A DNA stretch of 64,000 bases from Aequorivita aurantiaca (GCF_030410135.1 NZ_JAUGQQ010000008.1:29611-93610); one strand, 5' to 3'; positions 51,036 through 60,610 are shown, counted from the first letter of the stretch. Program-made: numbers and translations. The notes: generated by a model from the sequence alone, not told the origin.

Positions 51036-53588
51036 TCATTTATCTATTACCAATTTCTTAGTAGCGGATTTATTCCCATTATTTATTTTCACCAAATAAA
51101 CTCCCGCCGCAATACCATCGGTTTTTACTTTGATATTTTTATTTGCTCCGAAATTCCCTTTAAACAAATCCTTTATTTTTTTTCCAGAAATATCATAAAG
51201 CTGAACCGTTCCTTCCGAAGCAAGATTTTGCGAAATGGTAAATTCGGAAGTTGCAGGATTTGGATAAATTTTAATTGCATTTTCAGCAATTTCGTTTTCA
51301 TTGGTACCCAAAATGTCGCTCACATCATAACTATGCATGGCCCTTCCGAAGGTTCCTGCATAAAGCGTTTTGGTGGGTTCGTGGAATTTTAAATCCATTA
51401 CAACGGTTAGCGGTAGGTTGTTTCCAAGAATCGTCCAATTGGCGCCATCGTCTTTGGAATACCAAACATTTAAATCGGTTGCCACGAAAAGTATATTTTC
51501 CGCCGGATAAATAATGATATCGTTTACGGGAATATTCGGCAAATTTGAAGAGATATCTGTCCAGTTCTGTCCGCCGTCACTCGTTTTAAAAACGTGGGGC
51601 GTATAATCCAAATATTTAAAACCCGAAACCGCCACATAAGCCATTAAATCATTATCGGGAATCATCGCAATCGAAGTAATATATTGATCGGGAAGGCCCG
51701 CGCTTACATCAGTCCAAGTAGTTCCGCCATCAAAAGTTACGTTCACATTTCCGTCATCGCTTCCCGTATAAATTACATCGAGATTATTGTAGGATGAAGC
51801 GATTGCGGTAAGTGTTCCGAAAGCCAAAGAACCGCTGGGGTGAAGGCCATCGGTTAAATCAGGACTGATTACAGACCAGTTGGCGGCTTTGTTGGAAGTG
51901 TATAATCTATTGGTTCCGTAATAAAGAATTTCGTGATCAAAAGGTGAAATAATTACCGGGGTGTTCCAATTGTTTCGGTCGCTTCCGCTAATTCCATTCG
52001 TTGCATTACTGAAACTACTTCCGCCATTGGTGCTTCGACCTAAATTTCCGTATTGCGATTCCACATAAATATAATTGTTGTCCACCGGATCAACATTCAC
52101 GTGAAAACCATCGCCACCCCAAATTGAATTCCAGTCGCTCGCACCGCCAGTAATGGTGCGAATAGTATTGTTATCCTGGGTGCCGCCATACAATCTTTCG
52201 GGTTGGGTTTTGTCCACTTCAATATTGTAAAACTGGGTAATGGGAAGGTTTACAAATTTTGTCCAACTACTACCGCCATTGTTTGAAATGTAAGCACCAC
52301 CATCATTTCCGGCGAGCATAAAGTTGCTGTTGGTTCTCGAAAAATCTAGCGCATGGTGATCTACGTGCATTCCGGGTAAAATTTGCCACGAGGCGCCGCT
52401 GTTGGTCGACTTCGCAATATCGAAACCTATAATATACACTTCCGAAGAATTTGTTGGGTTCACACGAAGGTTTCCGAAATACCACCCAAAATTTGCATCA
52501 ATTCCGCTCAAAGCGCCCGCAGGCGTTACCAATGTCCAATTGTTTCCATTATCGGTGGATTTATACATTCCATCAAATTCATTGGTGATTTCATTCGTCG
52601 TGAAACGTGCATACACTGTTGAAGGATCCGATTCTGAAACGGCAATTCCAATCCGGCCAGTTTGTCCGTTTGACGCGGGAAGTCCATTGGCTGCGCCCAA
52701 TTGTGTCCAAGTCGTGCCACCATCCATAGAGCGATGTATTGCGGAAGTTACTCCTCCATAATCACGTTGCCAGGGTTTGCGGGTGCGCTCCCACATTGCT
52801 GCATAAATTATATTGGTGTTCGCAACATTCATTGCAACATCAATCGCTGAGGTGGAATCGGTCACGAATAAAACCTGTTCCCAATTTGCGCCACCGTTTG
52901 TGGTTCGGTAAATTCCCCTTTCGTTGTTTTTGCCGTACAATTGTCCGGTGGCTGCGGCAAAAACCCGATCTGGATTTGTGGGGTCAACCACAATTCGGCC
53001 AATGTGGTTGCTTTCCGGCAATCCGACGTTCGTCCAAGTATCTCCGGCATTATTACTTCTGTAAATGCCATCGCCAAAATAAGCGCCATCCGTAGCGCTA
53101 CCGTTGGCTTCACCCGTTCCGGCGTAAATAATTTGAGAATTCGAGCGCGAAATTGCAATATCGCCAATGGAAGGTTTGGTTACTTCATCAAAAATGGGAA
53201 CCCAGTTTACGCCCCGGTCATAACTTCTGAAAATTCCGCCCGTTGCTGTGGCAATATATAAGTGATCATCATTATCGGGCGAGATTGCCACATCTGTCAC
53301 GCGGCCACCTGTATTCAAAGGCCCCACGAAGGTCCATTCCCCGGCCACTTCCGGAGATCGACTGGCAAGAATCTGTTTGCTTTGGGCAATGGCTTCTTTA
53401 TAAGCCTCTTTGTTGATGTAATTATTGGGATAGGCGCGTTGGTTGTACATCCACTCTGCAGGATATTCCATTTTACCCGTTTCTTTTTTCTCTATTTTTT
53501 CTTCGGAAGCATTTTTGCAACTGAATAAAAGAATCACGGAAATGCCGAGAAATGCCAGTAGATTTAAGGGACGTTTGTATTTTTTCAT
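51036..53588 (-). CDS. secreted sortilin-like (VPS10/BNR) protein with type IX sorting domain
   Basis: An 850-residue exported protein. The N-terminus is a lipoprotein-type signal (hydrophobic run then LLFSC, C24). The middle is a long run of BNR/sortilin-like blades with repeated S-x-D-x-G-x-x-W motifs (SYDRGVNW, STDNGNNW, TSDGGQNW, SKDDGANW). The last about 80 residues are a type A type IX secretion sorting domain (IKIYPNPATSEFTI, LYDISGKKI, GVYLVKI, KKLVIDK). Lipobox and type IX domain together are unusual. It is expected at the cell surface, probably binding or degrading polymer. The ATG at 53588 is used. Confidence 0.88.
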   Translation of the reverse strand: MKKYKRPLNLLAFLGISVILLFSCKNASEEKIEKKETGKMEYPAEWMYNQRAYPNNYINKEAYKEAIAQSKQILASRSPEVAGEWTFVGPLNTGGRVTDVAISPDNDDHLYIATATGGIFRSYDRGVNWVPIFDEVTKPSIGDIAISRSNSQIIYAGTGEANGSATDGAYFGDGIYRSNNAGDTWTNVGLPESNHIGRIVVDPTNPDRVFAAATGQLYGKNNERGIYRTTNGGANWEQVLFVTDSTSAIDVAMNVANTNIIYAAMWERTRKPWQRDYGGVTSAIHRSMDGGTTWTQLGAANGLPASNGQTGRIGIAVSESDPSTVYARFTTNEITNEFDGMYKSTDNGNNWTLVTPAGALSGIDANFGWYFGNLRVNPTNSSEVYIIGFDIAKSTNSGASWQILPGMHVDHHALDFSRTNSNFMLAGNDGGAYISNNGGSSWTKFVNLPITQFYNIEVDKTQPERLYGGTQDNNTIRTITGGASDWNSIWGGDGFHVNVDPVDNNYIYVESQYGNLGRSTNGGSSFSNATNGISGSDRNNWNTPVIISPFDHEILYYGTNRLYTSNKAANWSVISPDLTDGLHPSGSLAFGTLTAIASSYNNLDVIYTGSDDGNVNVTFDGGTTWTDVSAGLPDQYITSIAMIPDNDLMAYVAVSGFKYLDYTPHVFKTSDGGQNWTDISSNLPNIPVNDIIIYPAENILFVATDLNVWYSKDDGANWTILGNNLPLTVVMDLKFHEPTKTLYAGTFGRAMHSYDVSDILGTNENEIAENAIKIYPNPATSEFTISQNLASEGTVQLYDISGKKIKDLFKGNFGANKNIKVKTDGIAAGVYLVKINNGNKSATKKLVIDK

Positions 53589-53620
53589 CAATAAAAATTT
53601 AGGTTTTAATTAATTACGTT

Positions 53621-54421
53621 TTATTTTTTCGGATACCAATCCAATTGCGTGACCTTTATATTTTCGCTACCTGCCTCGACCAAGTTTTTGAATTTTTCAA
53701 CATCGCTCATGCCTTCGGTGCCGCGGTAGTGATAGGGATAAACTGTTTTTGGTTTGAATGCCAGCACGGCTTCCGCAGCCTTTTCAACCGTCATTGTATA
53801 TGGCAAATTCATACAAATGAAGGCGATGTCGATATTTTGAAGATTGCGCATTTCGGGAATATCCTCGGTGTCGCCGGAAATGTAAATGCGCTTGCCATTT
53901 CTTTCAAGTACATAGCCGTTTCCCCTTCCTTTTTCGTGAAATTTCAACGCTTCGGGACGAAGATTGTACATGGGCACCGCGCGGATTTCCATTTCGAAAT
54001 CAGAAATTACATCCCCGTTATTGATAACATTTGTTTTGTTTTGTAGCGATGTCGGCAGTTTCTCGAATACCGCTTTGGGGGCAAACACCACCGTTTTATC
54101 CTTCGTTATAGCTTCCAAAGTGGGAATATCCATATGGTCGCCGTGAATATCGGTTACCAAAATCATATCCGCCTCCGAATATTTGTTATAAATTTCCTTG
54201 CCGCCTACCGGATCGACATAAATAATGGTGCCATCCCAATTCAGCACCATACTTGCGTGCTCCACCGGATTTATTGTGAAACCTTTTTCCTCGGCAGCTT
54301 CGCCACCATCAAGCGTTTTTACTGGCTCTTCCAAATCTGTTTGTGAAAATTTTTTTTCGGAAGTGTTTTTGCAACCAAAAAGGGCGATTGCTAAAATGAA
54401 GGTAAATGCTATTCTTTTCAT
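53621..54421 (-). CDS. exported metallo-beta-lactamase-fold hydrolase (lipoprotein)
   Basis: A 266-residue MBL-fold protein with a lipoprotein signal (MKRIAFTFILAIALFGC, C at 17). Metal motif LVTDIHGDHMDIPTLE, later IYISGDTEDIPEM and YPYHYRG histidine. It resembles the YtkL-type hydrolase in the men operon but has an export signal and different flanks. The substrate is unknown. It lies between a surface protein and the hut genes. Confidence 0.85.
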   Translation of the reverse strand: MKRIAFTFILAIALFGCKNTSEKKFSQTDLEEPVKTLDGGEAAEEKGFTINPVEHASMVLNWDGTIIYVDPVGGKEIYNKYSEADMILVTDIHGDHMDIPTLEAITKDKTVVFAPKAVFEKLPTSLQNKTNVINNGDVISDFEMEIRAVPMYNLRPEALKFHEKGRGNGYVLERNGKRIYISGDTEDIPEMRNLQNIDIAFICMNLPYTMTVEKAAEAVLAFKPKTVYPYHYRGTEGMSDVEKFKNLVEAGSENIKVTQLDWYPKK

Positions 54422-54480
54422 CGGAAATTTTTTTTGAAGATACTAAGAAAGAATTGTTTAGCTATTTATTTTGCGGTTTT

Positions 54481-55482
54481 TTATGAAATGGCATCGCTCA
54501 CCAAATAGGCTATTGCCTTTCCCACTTGATTCGGGAAAATTCCCGCTGTTGGCGAACCCTCACAAATGTGAAGATAACTTGCATTGGCATTTTTTGAAAA
54601 ATGGGAAACGAATTTTCGGGCCTCGGTGAGGGAAAATCCACTGGGTGAAATGGCGCTGCTGCCCATCATTTCTATCGCGTCCAAATCCAATTCAATTCCG
54701 AAATTTTCATTGCAGCAAAAATCCTCCGCTTCTTTAATTGCATCGGAAAAAATCGTTTCCTGTGTTATCGAAATATCTTCAAAGAAGTTAAATTTTATCC
54801 TATCAGAATGGCGCGCCATTTCATTGAAAACTTCCTGCGAAGTATAATTTCCATGCAATCCGAAAATGAAATACTTATCCAAAAAACCATCCTCAAAAGC
54901 ATACGAAAAACCGTTGCCGCTGTGCCGGTGCTCCAGCGCACGGAAGTCAGTGTGCGCATCAAAGTTGATGCAGTTTATGGGTTTTTGAAGTGCTTCGGAA
55001 GTACCTTTTATATTTCCAAAACTATTGTTATGGCCGCCGCCAATAATAATGGGAAATTTTCCGGCTTCAACAATCATTCTTATAACTTCGGAAACTTTAT
55101 GGTCAATCTGCGAAACTAATTCGCCTAGTTCCTCAGCAAAATGAGTATCGGTTTTTGAAATTTCTTCGGCCTGTTTCATTTGTCTTTCGCAATCAATTTC
55201 GCCCAAAAGAATTACGTTTTCCGCATTGTTTAAATGGTTGTGTTGAATGTTTAAAAGACTTCCCAATGTGGCTTCCCAGGCTTTTGAAGTACCGGGATTT
55301 CCATAATTTGCCCGCACGCCAATATCTTCTGGAATGCCCAACAAAACATAGTTAGCGGATTGGGTTTTTAAATCTTCGAGGGTTGCAACAAATTTCACTT
55401 TTTCGCCAAATTTGGTTTCTCCCGCTCGTTTTTTGATGAGTGGCAAAACATCTTTTTCAGAATAGATTTTCAGAAAACTCAT
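54481..55482 (-). CDS. hutG: formimidoylglutamase
   Basis: Hydrolyses N-formimidoyl-L-glutamate to glutamate and formamide, last step of one histidine breakdown route. The 333 residues show the arginase-fold manganese ligands: IIGGGHNNSFG, NFDAHTDFR and ELDLDAIEM. The start at 55482 overlaps the end of hutI by four bases (ATGA), so translation is coupled; the longer TTG-type extension is rejected. hutH and hutU are not in this window. Confidence 0.92.
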   Translation of the reverse strand: MSFLKIYSEKDVLPLIKKRAGETKFGEKVKFVATLEDLKTQSANYVLLGIPEDIGVRANYGNPGTSKAWEATLGSLLNIQHNHLNNAENVILLGEIDCERQMKQAEEISKTDTHFAEELGELVSQIDHKVSEVIRMIVEAGKFPIIIGGGHNNSFGNIKGTSEALQKPINCINFDAHTDFRALEHRHSGNGFSYAFEDGFLDKYFIFGLHGNYTSQEVFNEMARHSDRIKFNFFEDISITQETIFSDAIKEAEDFCCNENFGIELDLDAIEMMGSSAISPSGFSLTEARKFVSHFSKNANASYLHICEGSPTAGIFPNQVGKAIAYLVSDAIS

Positions 55483-56717
55483 TTTATTTCCTGACCATTT
55501 AGAATTACACAATCAATTAAATTACTGCCAAACGCATAAGGCAAATATCCGTAGGATGGAATTTTTTTAGTCACAATAAGATTGGCGATTTTTCCTTTGG
55601 TAATGCTGCCATGTGTTTCGCTCAAACCCATTGCATAGGCTCCGTTTATAGTTGCAGCGTTAATGGCTTCCTCCGGTGTAAGCCGCATTTTTATACAAGC
55701 AGTGGCAACCACAAAATTCATATTTCCGCTGGGCGTGGAACCCGGGTTATAGTCCGTTGCAAGCGCCAATGGCAGGCCAGCGTCAATAATTTTTCTACCC
55801 GGCGTGTAGGGAATGCTCAAAAAATAAGAACAGGAGGGAAGTGCAACCGGCATAGTTTCAGTATTTTTCAACGCTTCCAAATCTTCATCGGTCAAAACCT
55901 CTAAATGGTCCACGCTCAAAGCCTTGTGTTTCACGGCTGTGGCTATACCACCAATGCTGTTGAATTGGTTGACGTGTACTTTTGGTATGAGCTTGTATTT
56001 TTTTCCTTCGGAAAGAATCCGGTCCATATCGCTCACGGAAAAATAACCTTCCTCACAAAATACATCCATATAATCGGCGAGTTTTTGTTCGGAAATTTTT
56101 GGCAGCATTTCATTGCATATCAAATCCACATAACCTTCTTTATTATTTTTAAATTCCGGGGGTACGGCGTGCGCGCCCAAAAAAGTTGTTTTTATGGTAA
56201 TGGGATATTTTGAAGCCAATTTTTTCGCCACCCGAAGCATTTTCAATTCGGCTTCGGTGGTCAAGCCATATCCGCTTTTTATTTCAAGGGCGCCGGTGCC
56301 GAGACGCATTACTTCTTTTAGTCTTTTTGCCGATTGCTCAAATAAATCCTTCTCGGAAGTTTCCTGCAATTTTTTGGCGCTGTTCACAATTCCGCCTCCG
56401 TTTTCGGCTATTTCTTGGTAAGACAAACCATTGATTCGGTCTACAAATTCCTGTTCCCGATTGCCTGCGTAAACAAGATGACTGTGACTGTCGCACCACG
56501 CCGGCAACACGGTTTTTCCGCTACAATTCAATGTTTTGAAACCTTTATATGGGCCAATATTGTCCATCGTTCCGAAATCCTTAATCACTCCTTTATGTAT
56601 AAAAACCCACGCATTCTTTAAAATTGGGAGTTCTTTCATTTGAGCGCCACAGAGTTTGGTTGGAGCAATTTCGCGCACTTGTAGCAATTCTTTTATATTC
56701 GTTAGCAGCAGTTTCAT
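55479..56717 (-). CDS. hutI: imidazolonepropionase
   Basis: Opens the imidazolone ring in histidine degradation. The 412 residues have the amidohydrolase metal site H78-x-H80 in CDSHSHLVYAGNRE, the GAHAVPPEF segment, the aspartate/histidine region SVDHLEVL, and the ATDYNPGSTPSGNM block typical of HutI. The ATG at 56717 gives the usual N-terminus. It is followed by hutG in a four-base overlap. Confidence 0.94.
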   Translation of the reverse strand: MKLLLTNIKELLQVREIAPTKLCGAQMKELPILKNAWVFIHKGVIKDFGTMDNIGPYKGFKTLNCSGKTVLPAWCDSHSHLVYAGNREQEFVDRINGLSYQEIAENGGGIVNSAKKLQETSEKDLFEQSAKRLKEVMRLGTGALEIKSGYGLTTEAELKMLRVAKKLASKYPITIKTTFLGAHAVPPEFKNNKEGYVDLICNEMLPKISEQKLADYMDVFCEEGYFSVSDMDRILSEGKKYKLIPKVHVNQFNSIGGIATAVKHKALSVDHLEVLTDEDLEALKNTETMPVALPSCSYFLSIPYTPGRKIIDAGLPLALATDYNPGSTPSGNMNFVVATACIKMRLTPEEAINAATINGAYAMGLSETHGSITKGKIANLIVTKKIPSYGYLPYAFGSNLIDCVILNGQEIK

Positions 56718-56913
56718 GGAAAAAATATTAAAGCAGTTTTTTTGATAAAGATAGGAAAACAATATTCCAATACTGAAATCCGGAATCCCAAACTCTGTAT
56801 TCCAAATTATGACTATTTTTTTTCTAATTCGATTTTTATAATTTGATTTTTAGAAATTTATTCAGCATTTCTTCTTCGTAATTTATACTTTAGTCCATCT
56901 ATAAATTATTCTT

Positions 56914-58080
56914 ATGAAATCACGAAAATTAGGGATTAATACTATCTGTACACACGTTGGCGAAATTGAGGACAAGCAGTTTAAGGGTGCCATTTCGCCC
57001 TTATATATGTCTACAAGTTATGCCTATGAAAATGTGGAAGTGAAGCGGTATCCGCGCTATTTCAACACTCCAAACCAGGAAGCACTTTGCAAAAAAATTG
57101 CGATGCTTGAAAAATGTGAAGCCGCGCTCATTTTCGGAAGCGGAATGGCGGCCATAAGTACTGCAATGCTTGCGTTTTTACACAAAGGCGATCACGTGGT
57201 GCTCCAGCAGACATTGTACGGCGGAACGTATAATTTTGTGGTGGAGGAATTTCATAAATACGGGATTGAATATTCCTTTGCGGAAGGTTTTTCCGAAGCG
57301 GATTTTTCTGAAAAAATCCAAGAAAATACAAAGGTAATTTTTGTTGAAACGCCATCCAATCCACTAATGCGCATCACCGATTTGGAAATGGTTTCGCGCC
57401 TTGCCAAAAGTCGTGGCATTATTACCATGATTGATAATACTTTCGCTTCCCCAGTGAACCAAACTCCGGCCGATTTCGGCATTGATATTATGATTCACAG
57501 CGCCACAAAATATATGGGCGGGCATAGTGATATTTTGGCGGGGGCAGTGGCGGCGAGCAACGAGCACATTGATAAAATTTGGAATCTCGCAAAAAACCTC
57601 GGCGGAAGCCTTAGTGATTTCACCGTTTGGCTTTTGGAAAGGAGCATGAAAACTATGGTGCTTCGCGTGAAAGCACAGAGTAAAAATGCTAAAAAAATTG
57701 CGAAGTGGCTGGATAAACATCCATTTGTGGCAAAGGTTTATTATCCGGGCCTGAAAACCCATCCAGATTACGCGCTCGCAAAAAAACAGATGCACGGTTC
57801 CACGGGAATGCTTTCTTTTGAAATCAATCAATCGCTGGATGTAGATGAATTTCTGAAATCATTAAACTTAATAAAACCGTCCATGAGTTTGGCTGGGGTG
57901 GAATCTACTATCCTTTCACCGGCAAAAACATCGCACGCATTGTTGCCGGCTGAGGAAAGAAAACGCCAAAACATTAATGATGGATTGTTGCGATTCTCGG
58001 TGGGAATAGAAGAAACTGAGGATTTAATTGCCGATATGAAAGGGGCTTTTCAAAAAATTTCGAAGAAAGATTTAGTTTAA
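56914..58080 (+). CDS. trans-sulfuration PLP enzyme (cystathionine gamma-synthase / lyase family)
   Basis: A 388-residue Cys/Met metabolism PLP enzyme. The cofactor lysine is K199 in HSATKYMGGHSD, with YGGTYNFVVEEFHKYG, FVETPSNPLMRITD and SLAGVESTILSPAKTSHALL. The family includes cystathionine gamma-synthase, beta/gamma-lyase and methionine gamma-lyase; the exact reaction is not decidable. bshB1 follows in the same direction after a 12-bp GC palindrome, so sulfur and thiol metabolism are neighbours. Confidence 0.9.
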   Translation: MKSRKLGINTICTHVGEIEDKQFKGAISPLYMSTSYAYENVEVKRYPRYFNTPNQEALCKKIAMLEKCEAALIFGSGMAAISTAMLAFLHKGDHVVLQQTLYGGTYNFVVEEFHKYGIEYSFAEGFSEADFSEKIQENTKVIFVETPSNPLMRITDLEMVSRLAKSRGIITMIDNTFASPVNQTPADFGIDIMIHSATKYMGGHSDILAGAVAASNEHIDKIWNLAKNLGGSLSDFTVWLLERSMKTMVLRVKAQSKNAKKIAKWLDKHPFVAKVYYPGLKTHPDYALAKKQMHGSTGMLSFEINQSLDVDEFLKSLNLIKPSMSLAGVESTILSPAKTSHALLPAEERKRQNINDGLLRFSVGIEETEDLIADMKGAFQKISKKDLV

Positions 58081-58094
58081 TTTAAAAAGAACCC

Positions 58095-58106
58095 GCCCGC
58101 GCGGGC
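58095..58106. repeat. 12-bp GC palindrome before bshB1
   Basis: GCCCGCGCGGGC is a perfect self-complementary 12-mer just 6 bp before the bshB1 ATG, in DNA that is otherwise AT-rich. It may be part of a dispersed palindromic repeat or affect translation of bshB1. Confidence 0.7.
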
Positions 58107-58112
58107 AAGCAT

Positions 58113-58829
58113 ATGAAAATAGATATATTGGCCATCGGCGCTCACCCCGATGATGTGGAATTGGGTTGTGGTGCAACTTTGGCGAAGGAAATACACAACG
58201 GAAAAAAGGTAGGCATTCTCGATTTAACACGTGGCGAACTTGGCACCCGCGGTACCGCTGAAATTAGGGACGAAGAAGCTAGTAATGCGGCGAAAATCCT
58301 AGGCGTTCAGTTTAGGCATAATCTTGAATTTTCGGATGGATTTTTGGTGAACAATGCAGCTTCCCAATTGGAAATAATTAAAATTATTAGAAAATATCAG
58401 CCGGAAATTGTGCTTTGCAATGCCATTGACGATAGGCATATTGATCACGCAAAAGCCAGTACATTGGCAAGCGATGCGTGTTTTTTAAGTGGCCTCCGAA
58501 AAATTGAAACTATTTTGGACGGCAATTCCCAAAGGGCTTGGCGACCCAAACATGTGTACCATTACATACAATGGAAAAATATAGAACCTGATTTTGTGGT
58601 GGACGTATCGGGATTTTTGGAGCGAAAGCTGGAGTGTGTTTTTGCCTATAAAAGTCAATTTCATAAAAAGGAAGCGGATGAACCAGAAACGCCTATCTCT
58701 TCCACAAATTTTAGGGATAGCATCACCTATCGGGCTCAGGATATGGGGCGGCTTATTGGAACTGAATATGGAGAAGGTTTCACGGCAGAGCGGTATCCCG
58801 CGGTGGATTCTATTTTTGATTTAATTTGA
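58113..58829 (+). CDS. bshB1: bacillithiol biosynthesis deacetylase BshB1
   Basis: A 238-residue zinc deacetylase that removes acetyl from GlcNAc-malate in bacillithiol synthesis. The LmbE-like motif is H11-x-D13-D14 in IGAHPDDVELGCG, with LTRGELGTRGTAEIRDEEA and NAIDDRHIDHAKAS, and later the AYKSQFHKK region. This is the BshB1 rather than mycothiol MshB pattern. It indicates that the organism makes bacillithiol; bshA and bshC are elsewhere. Confidence 0.92.
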   Translation: MKIDILAIGAHPDDVELGCGATLAKEIHNGKKVGILDLTRGELGTRGTAEIRDEEASNAAKILGVQFRHNLEFSDGFLVNNAASQLEIIKIIRKYQPEIVLCNAIDDRHIDHAKASTLASDACFLSGLRKIETILDGNSQRAWRPKHVYHYIQWKNIEPDFVVDVSGFLERKLECVFAYKSQFHKKEADEPETPISSTNFRDSITYRAQDMGRLIGTEYGEGFTAERYPAVDSIFDLI

Positions 58830-58847
58830 TTTTCTTTATAAAGAGTA

Positions 58848-58878
58848 TTGCGCAACCGTTAGAATTAATTTATATTTG
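58848..58878 (+). promoter_or_regulatory. Bacteroidota promoter of the tRNA-His gene
   Basis: TTG (58848-58850), a 20-base spacer, TATATTTG (58871-58878), a full TAnnTTTG match, 40 bp before the tRNA. Confidence 0.7.
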
Positions 58879-58917
58879 CGTCCGCTTAACAAGGTTGTGA
58901 TTTGATTCACAATAAAT

Positions 58918-58992
58918 GGTGGTTGTAGCTCAGTTGGTTAGAGCGCTTGATTGTGGTTCAAGAGGTCGCCGGTTCGAACCCGGTCTTCCACC
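58918..58992 (+). tRNA. tRNA-His (GTG anticodon)
   Basis: Cloverleaf: G-1 at 58918, acceptor GTGGTTG (58919-58925), D stem GCTC/GAGC, anticodon stem CTTGA/TCAAG around loop TTGTGGT with anticodon GTG at 58953-58955, T stem GCCGG/CCGGT around TTCGAAC, and acceptor CTTCCAC (58985-58991) with C73. The extra G-1 opposite C73 is the histidine identity element. Two adjacent U-U mismatches appear at positions 5-68 and 6-67. CCA is not fully encoded. It is followed by a strong terminator. Confidence 0.93.
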
Positions 58993-58998
58993 CAAAAC

Positions 58999-59031
58999 AA
59001 AAAGCTTCCCAAAAAAAGGGGAGCTTTTTTT
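58999..59031 (+). terminator. terminator after tRNA-His
   Basis: AAAGCTTCCC (59001-59010), a seven-A loop, GGGGAGCTTT (59018-59027) with one wobble pair, followed by T-run. Confidence 0.9.
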
Positions 59032-59114
59032 ATTGATGGGTAGACTTAACTAAGAAAGTAGAAAAAAATCCACCTAAAAATGGAGGATTTAAATTAATTG
59101 TAACCGGATTATTC

Positions 59115-60134
59115 TTAGTCCTGAATTACTTTATCTGCGGTTATTCTTTGCTCCCGATTTGCGACTTCCCAAGCGGTATGAAAAATTAGCTTTGCCCGTT
59201 TTGCCATTAATTCATATTCGATTTTATCGGGAGTATCGGTTATTTTGTGGTAGTCTTCGTGTACCCCATTAAAATAAAAGATAATGGGAACATTATTTTT
59301 TGCGAAATTATAATGGTCGCTTCGGTAGTAAAATCGGTTTGGATCGTTGGGATCATCATACTTGTAGTCCAATTCCAGTTTTGTATATTTTTCATTTACC
59401 TCGGTTGAAACATCCTGCAATTCCTGGCTTAATTTGTTGCTTCCAATTAAATATAGATATTCCGGATTTTCTTTTTTGTCCGGATCTATTCTGCCGATCA
59501 TATCAATATTCAGGTTGCAAACCGTATTCTCGAGTGGGAAAATAGGATTTTCCACATAATATCTGGAGCCGAAAAGACCAATTTCCTCAGCTGTGGCGTG
59601 CAAGAATAAAATAGAGCGTTTTGGCCCATTGCCATCCTTCACTGCTTTTTGAAAAGCCTGAGCCATTTCCAACATTGCGACCGTTCCGCTTCCGTCGTCA
59701 TCGGCGCCATTGAAAACATTTCCATTGGCGTCAATTCCCACGTGATCCAAATGTGAGGAAATCACTATAATTTCATCAGGTTTTTCAGAGCCTTTAATGA
59801 AGGCGACAACATTTTCTGTAGCCTTTGGATCCTTTTTTCCTTCGAAATAGCTTGCTGGAATGTTTTGGTAATAGTTGTTCTTTTCAATGGGTGATGCTAT
59901 GCCTTCATCCATATAAAAATTTCGAAGATATTCTGCTGCCATTTTTTGGCCTTTCGTGCCGGTCATTCTGCCTTCCATAGCATCACCGGCATAAATGTAA
60001 AGATGTTTTTTTAGGTCCTGTGCGGTAATTGTATTGGCGTAATCGCTATTGGTCTTTTTCGGACCATTCGAGCTTTGTGTGGCGTTACAAGAAAAAATTA
60101 AGGATGCAAATGCCGCAATAAAAAGAAATTTCAT
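59115..60134 (-). CDS. M28 family zinc peptidase lipoprotein
   Basis: A 339-residue exported aminopeptidase-type enzyme with a lipoprotein signal (MKFLFIAAFASLIFSC, C16). Zinc ligands and catalytic residues: SSHLDHVG, GADDDGSGTVAMLEMA, HATAEEIGLFGSRYY and NIDMIGR, and the final histidine in NGVHEDYHKITDTP. It is likely periplasmic or outer-membrane and trims peptides. A small lipoprotein gene lies upstream, with 18 bp between them. Confidence 0.92.
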   Translation of the reverse strand: MKFLFIAAFASLIFSCNATQSSNGPKKTNSDYANTITAQDLKKHLYIYAGDAMEGRMTGTKGQKMAAEYLRNFYMDEGIASPIEKNNYYQNIPASYFEGKKDPKATENVVAFIKGSEKPDEIIVISSHLDHVGIDANGNVFNGADDDGSGTVAMLEMAQAFQKAVKDGNGPKRSILFLHATAEEIGLFGSRYYVENPIFPLENTVCNLNIDMIGRIDPDKKENPEYLYLIGSNKLSQELQDVSTEVNEKYTKLELDYKYDDPNDPNRFYYRSDHYNFAKNNVPIIFYFNGVHEDYHKITDTPDKIEYELMAKRAKLIFHTAWEVANREQRITADKVIQD

Positions 60135-60152
60135 ATTAAAAAGTAGCTATAA

Positions 60153-60485
60153 TTATTCAAATGAAAGGAGCTCATAATCATTGGGATCGGACCCGTCCTC
60201 ATCAATTTTTTTGTAGTTCAGGATATATGTTTTAATATTTTCATTTCCTTCGCGATCTTCTGATTTTACCGTTACTTTCACTATATAAATTACTTCCAAT
60301 GTTGATTCCGGGGTTTCAGCTTCGGACATTTCAATATCTTCATCAACAAACTTGGTTCCTTCAGGAAGTTGTAGTTTTTCAATCACGTCCTTCTTGGCAA
60401 GTTCACGAACAACGTTGTCATGTTTTTTGTCCGATGAACAGGCTACAATCAATAGGGTTAGAAAAATGAATGCAATTTTCTTCAT
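60153..60485 (-). CDS. small hypothetical lipoprotein
   Basis: A 110-residue predicted lipoprotein (MKKIAFIFLTLLIVAC, C16) with no recognised domain. The mature part is acidic (VDEDIEMSEAETPESTLEV) with one likely beta segment (VIYIVKVTVKSEDREGN). It is 18 bp before the M28 peptidase and in the same direction, so it is likely co-transcribed with it. The function is unknown. Confidence 0.7.
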   Translation of the reverse strand: MKKIAFIFLTLLIVACSSDKKHDNVVRELAKKDVIEKLQLPEGTKFVDEDIEMSEAETPESTLEVIYIVKVTVKSEDREGNENIKTYILNYKKIDEDGSDPNDYELLSFE

Positions 60486-60610
60486 AACAGTTTTTTTAGA
60501 AATTTATAGGTTATCGGGTAAAGATATAATAAGTTGGAAACCTTACTGCAAAAGTTATGTGAAAATCCTTTTTTGAATATTTCAATTAAGTTATTCGGAC
60601 TTACAATGCT

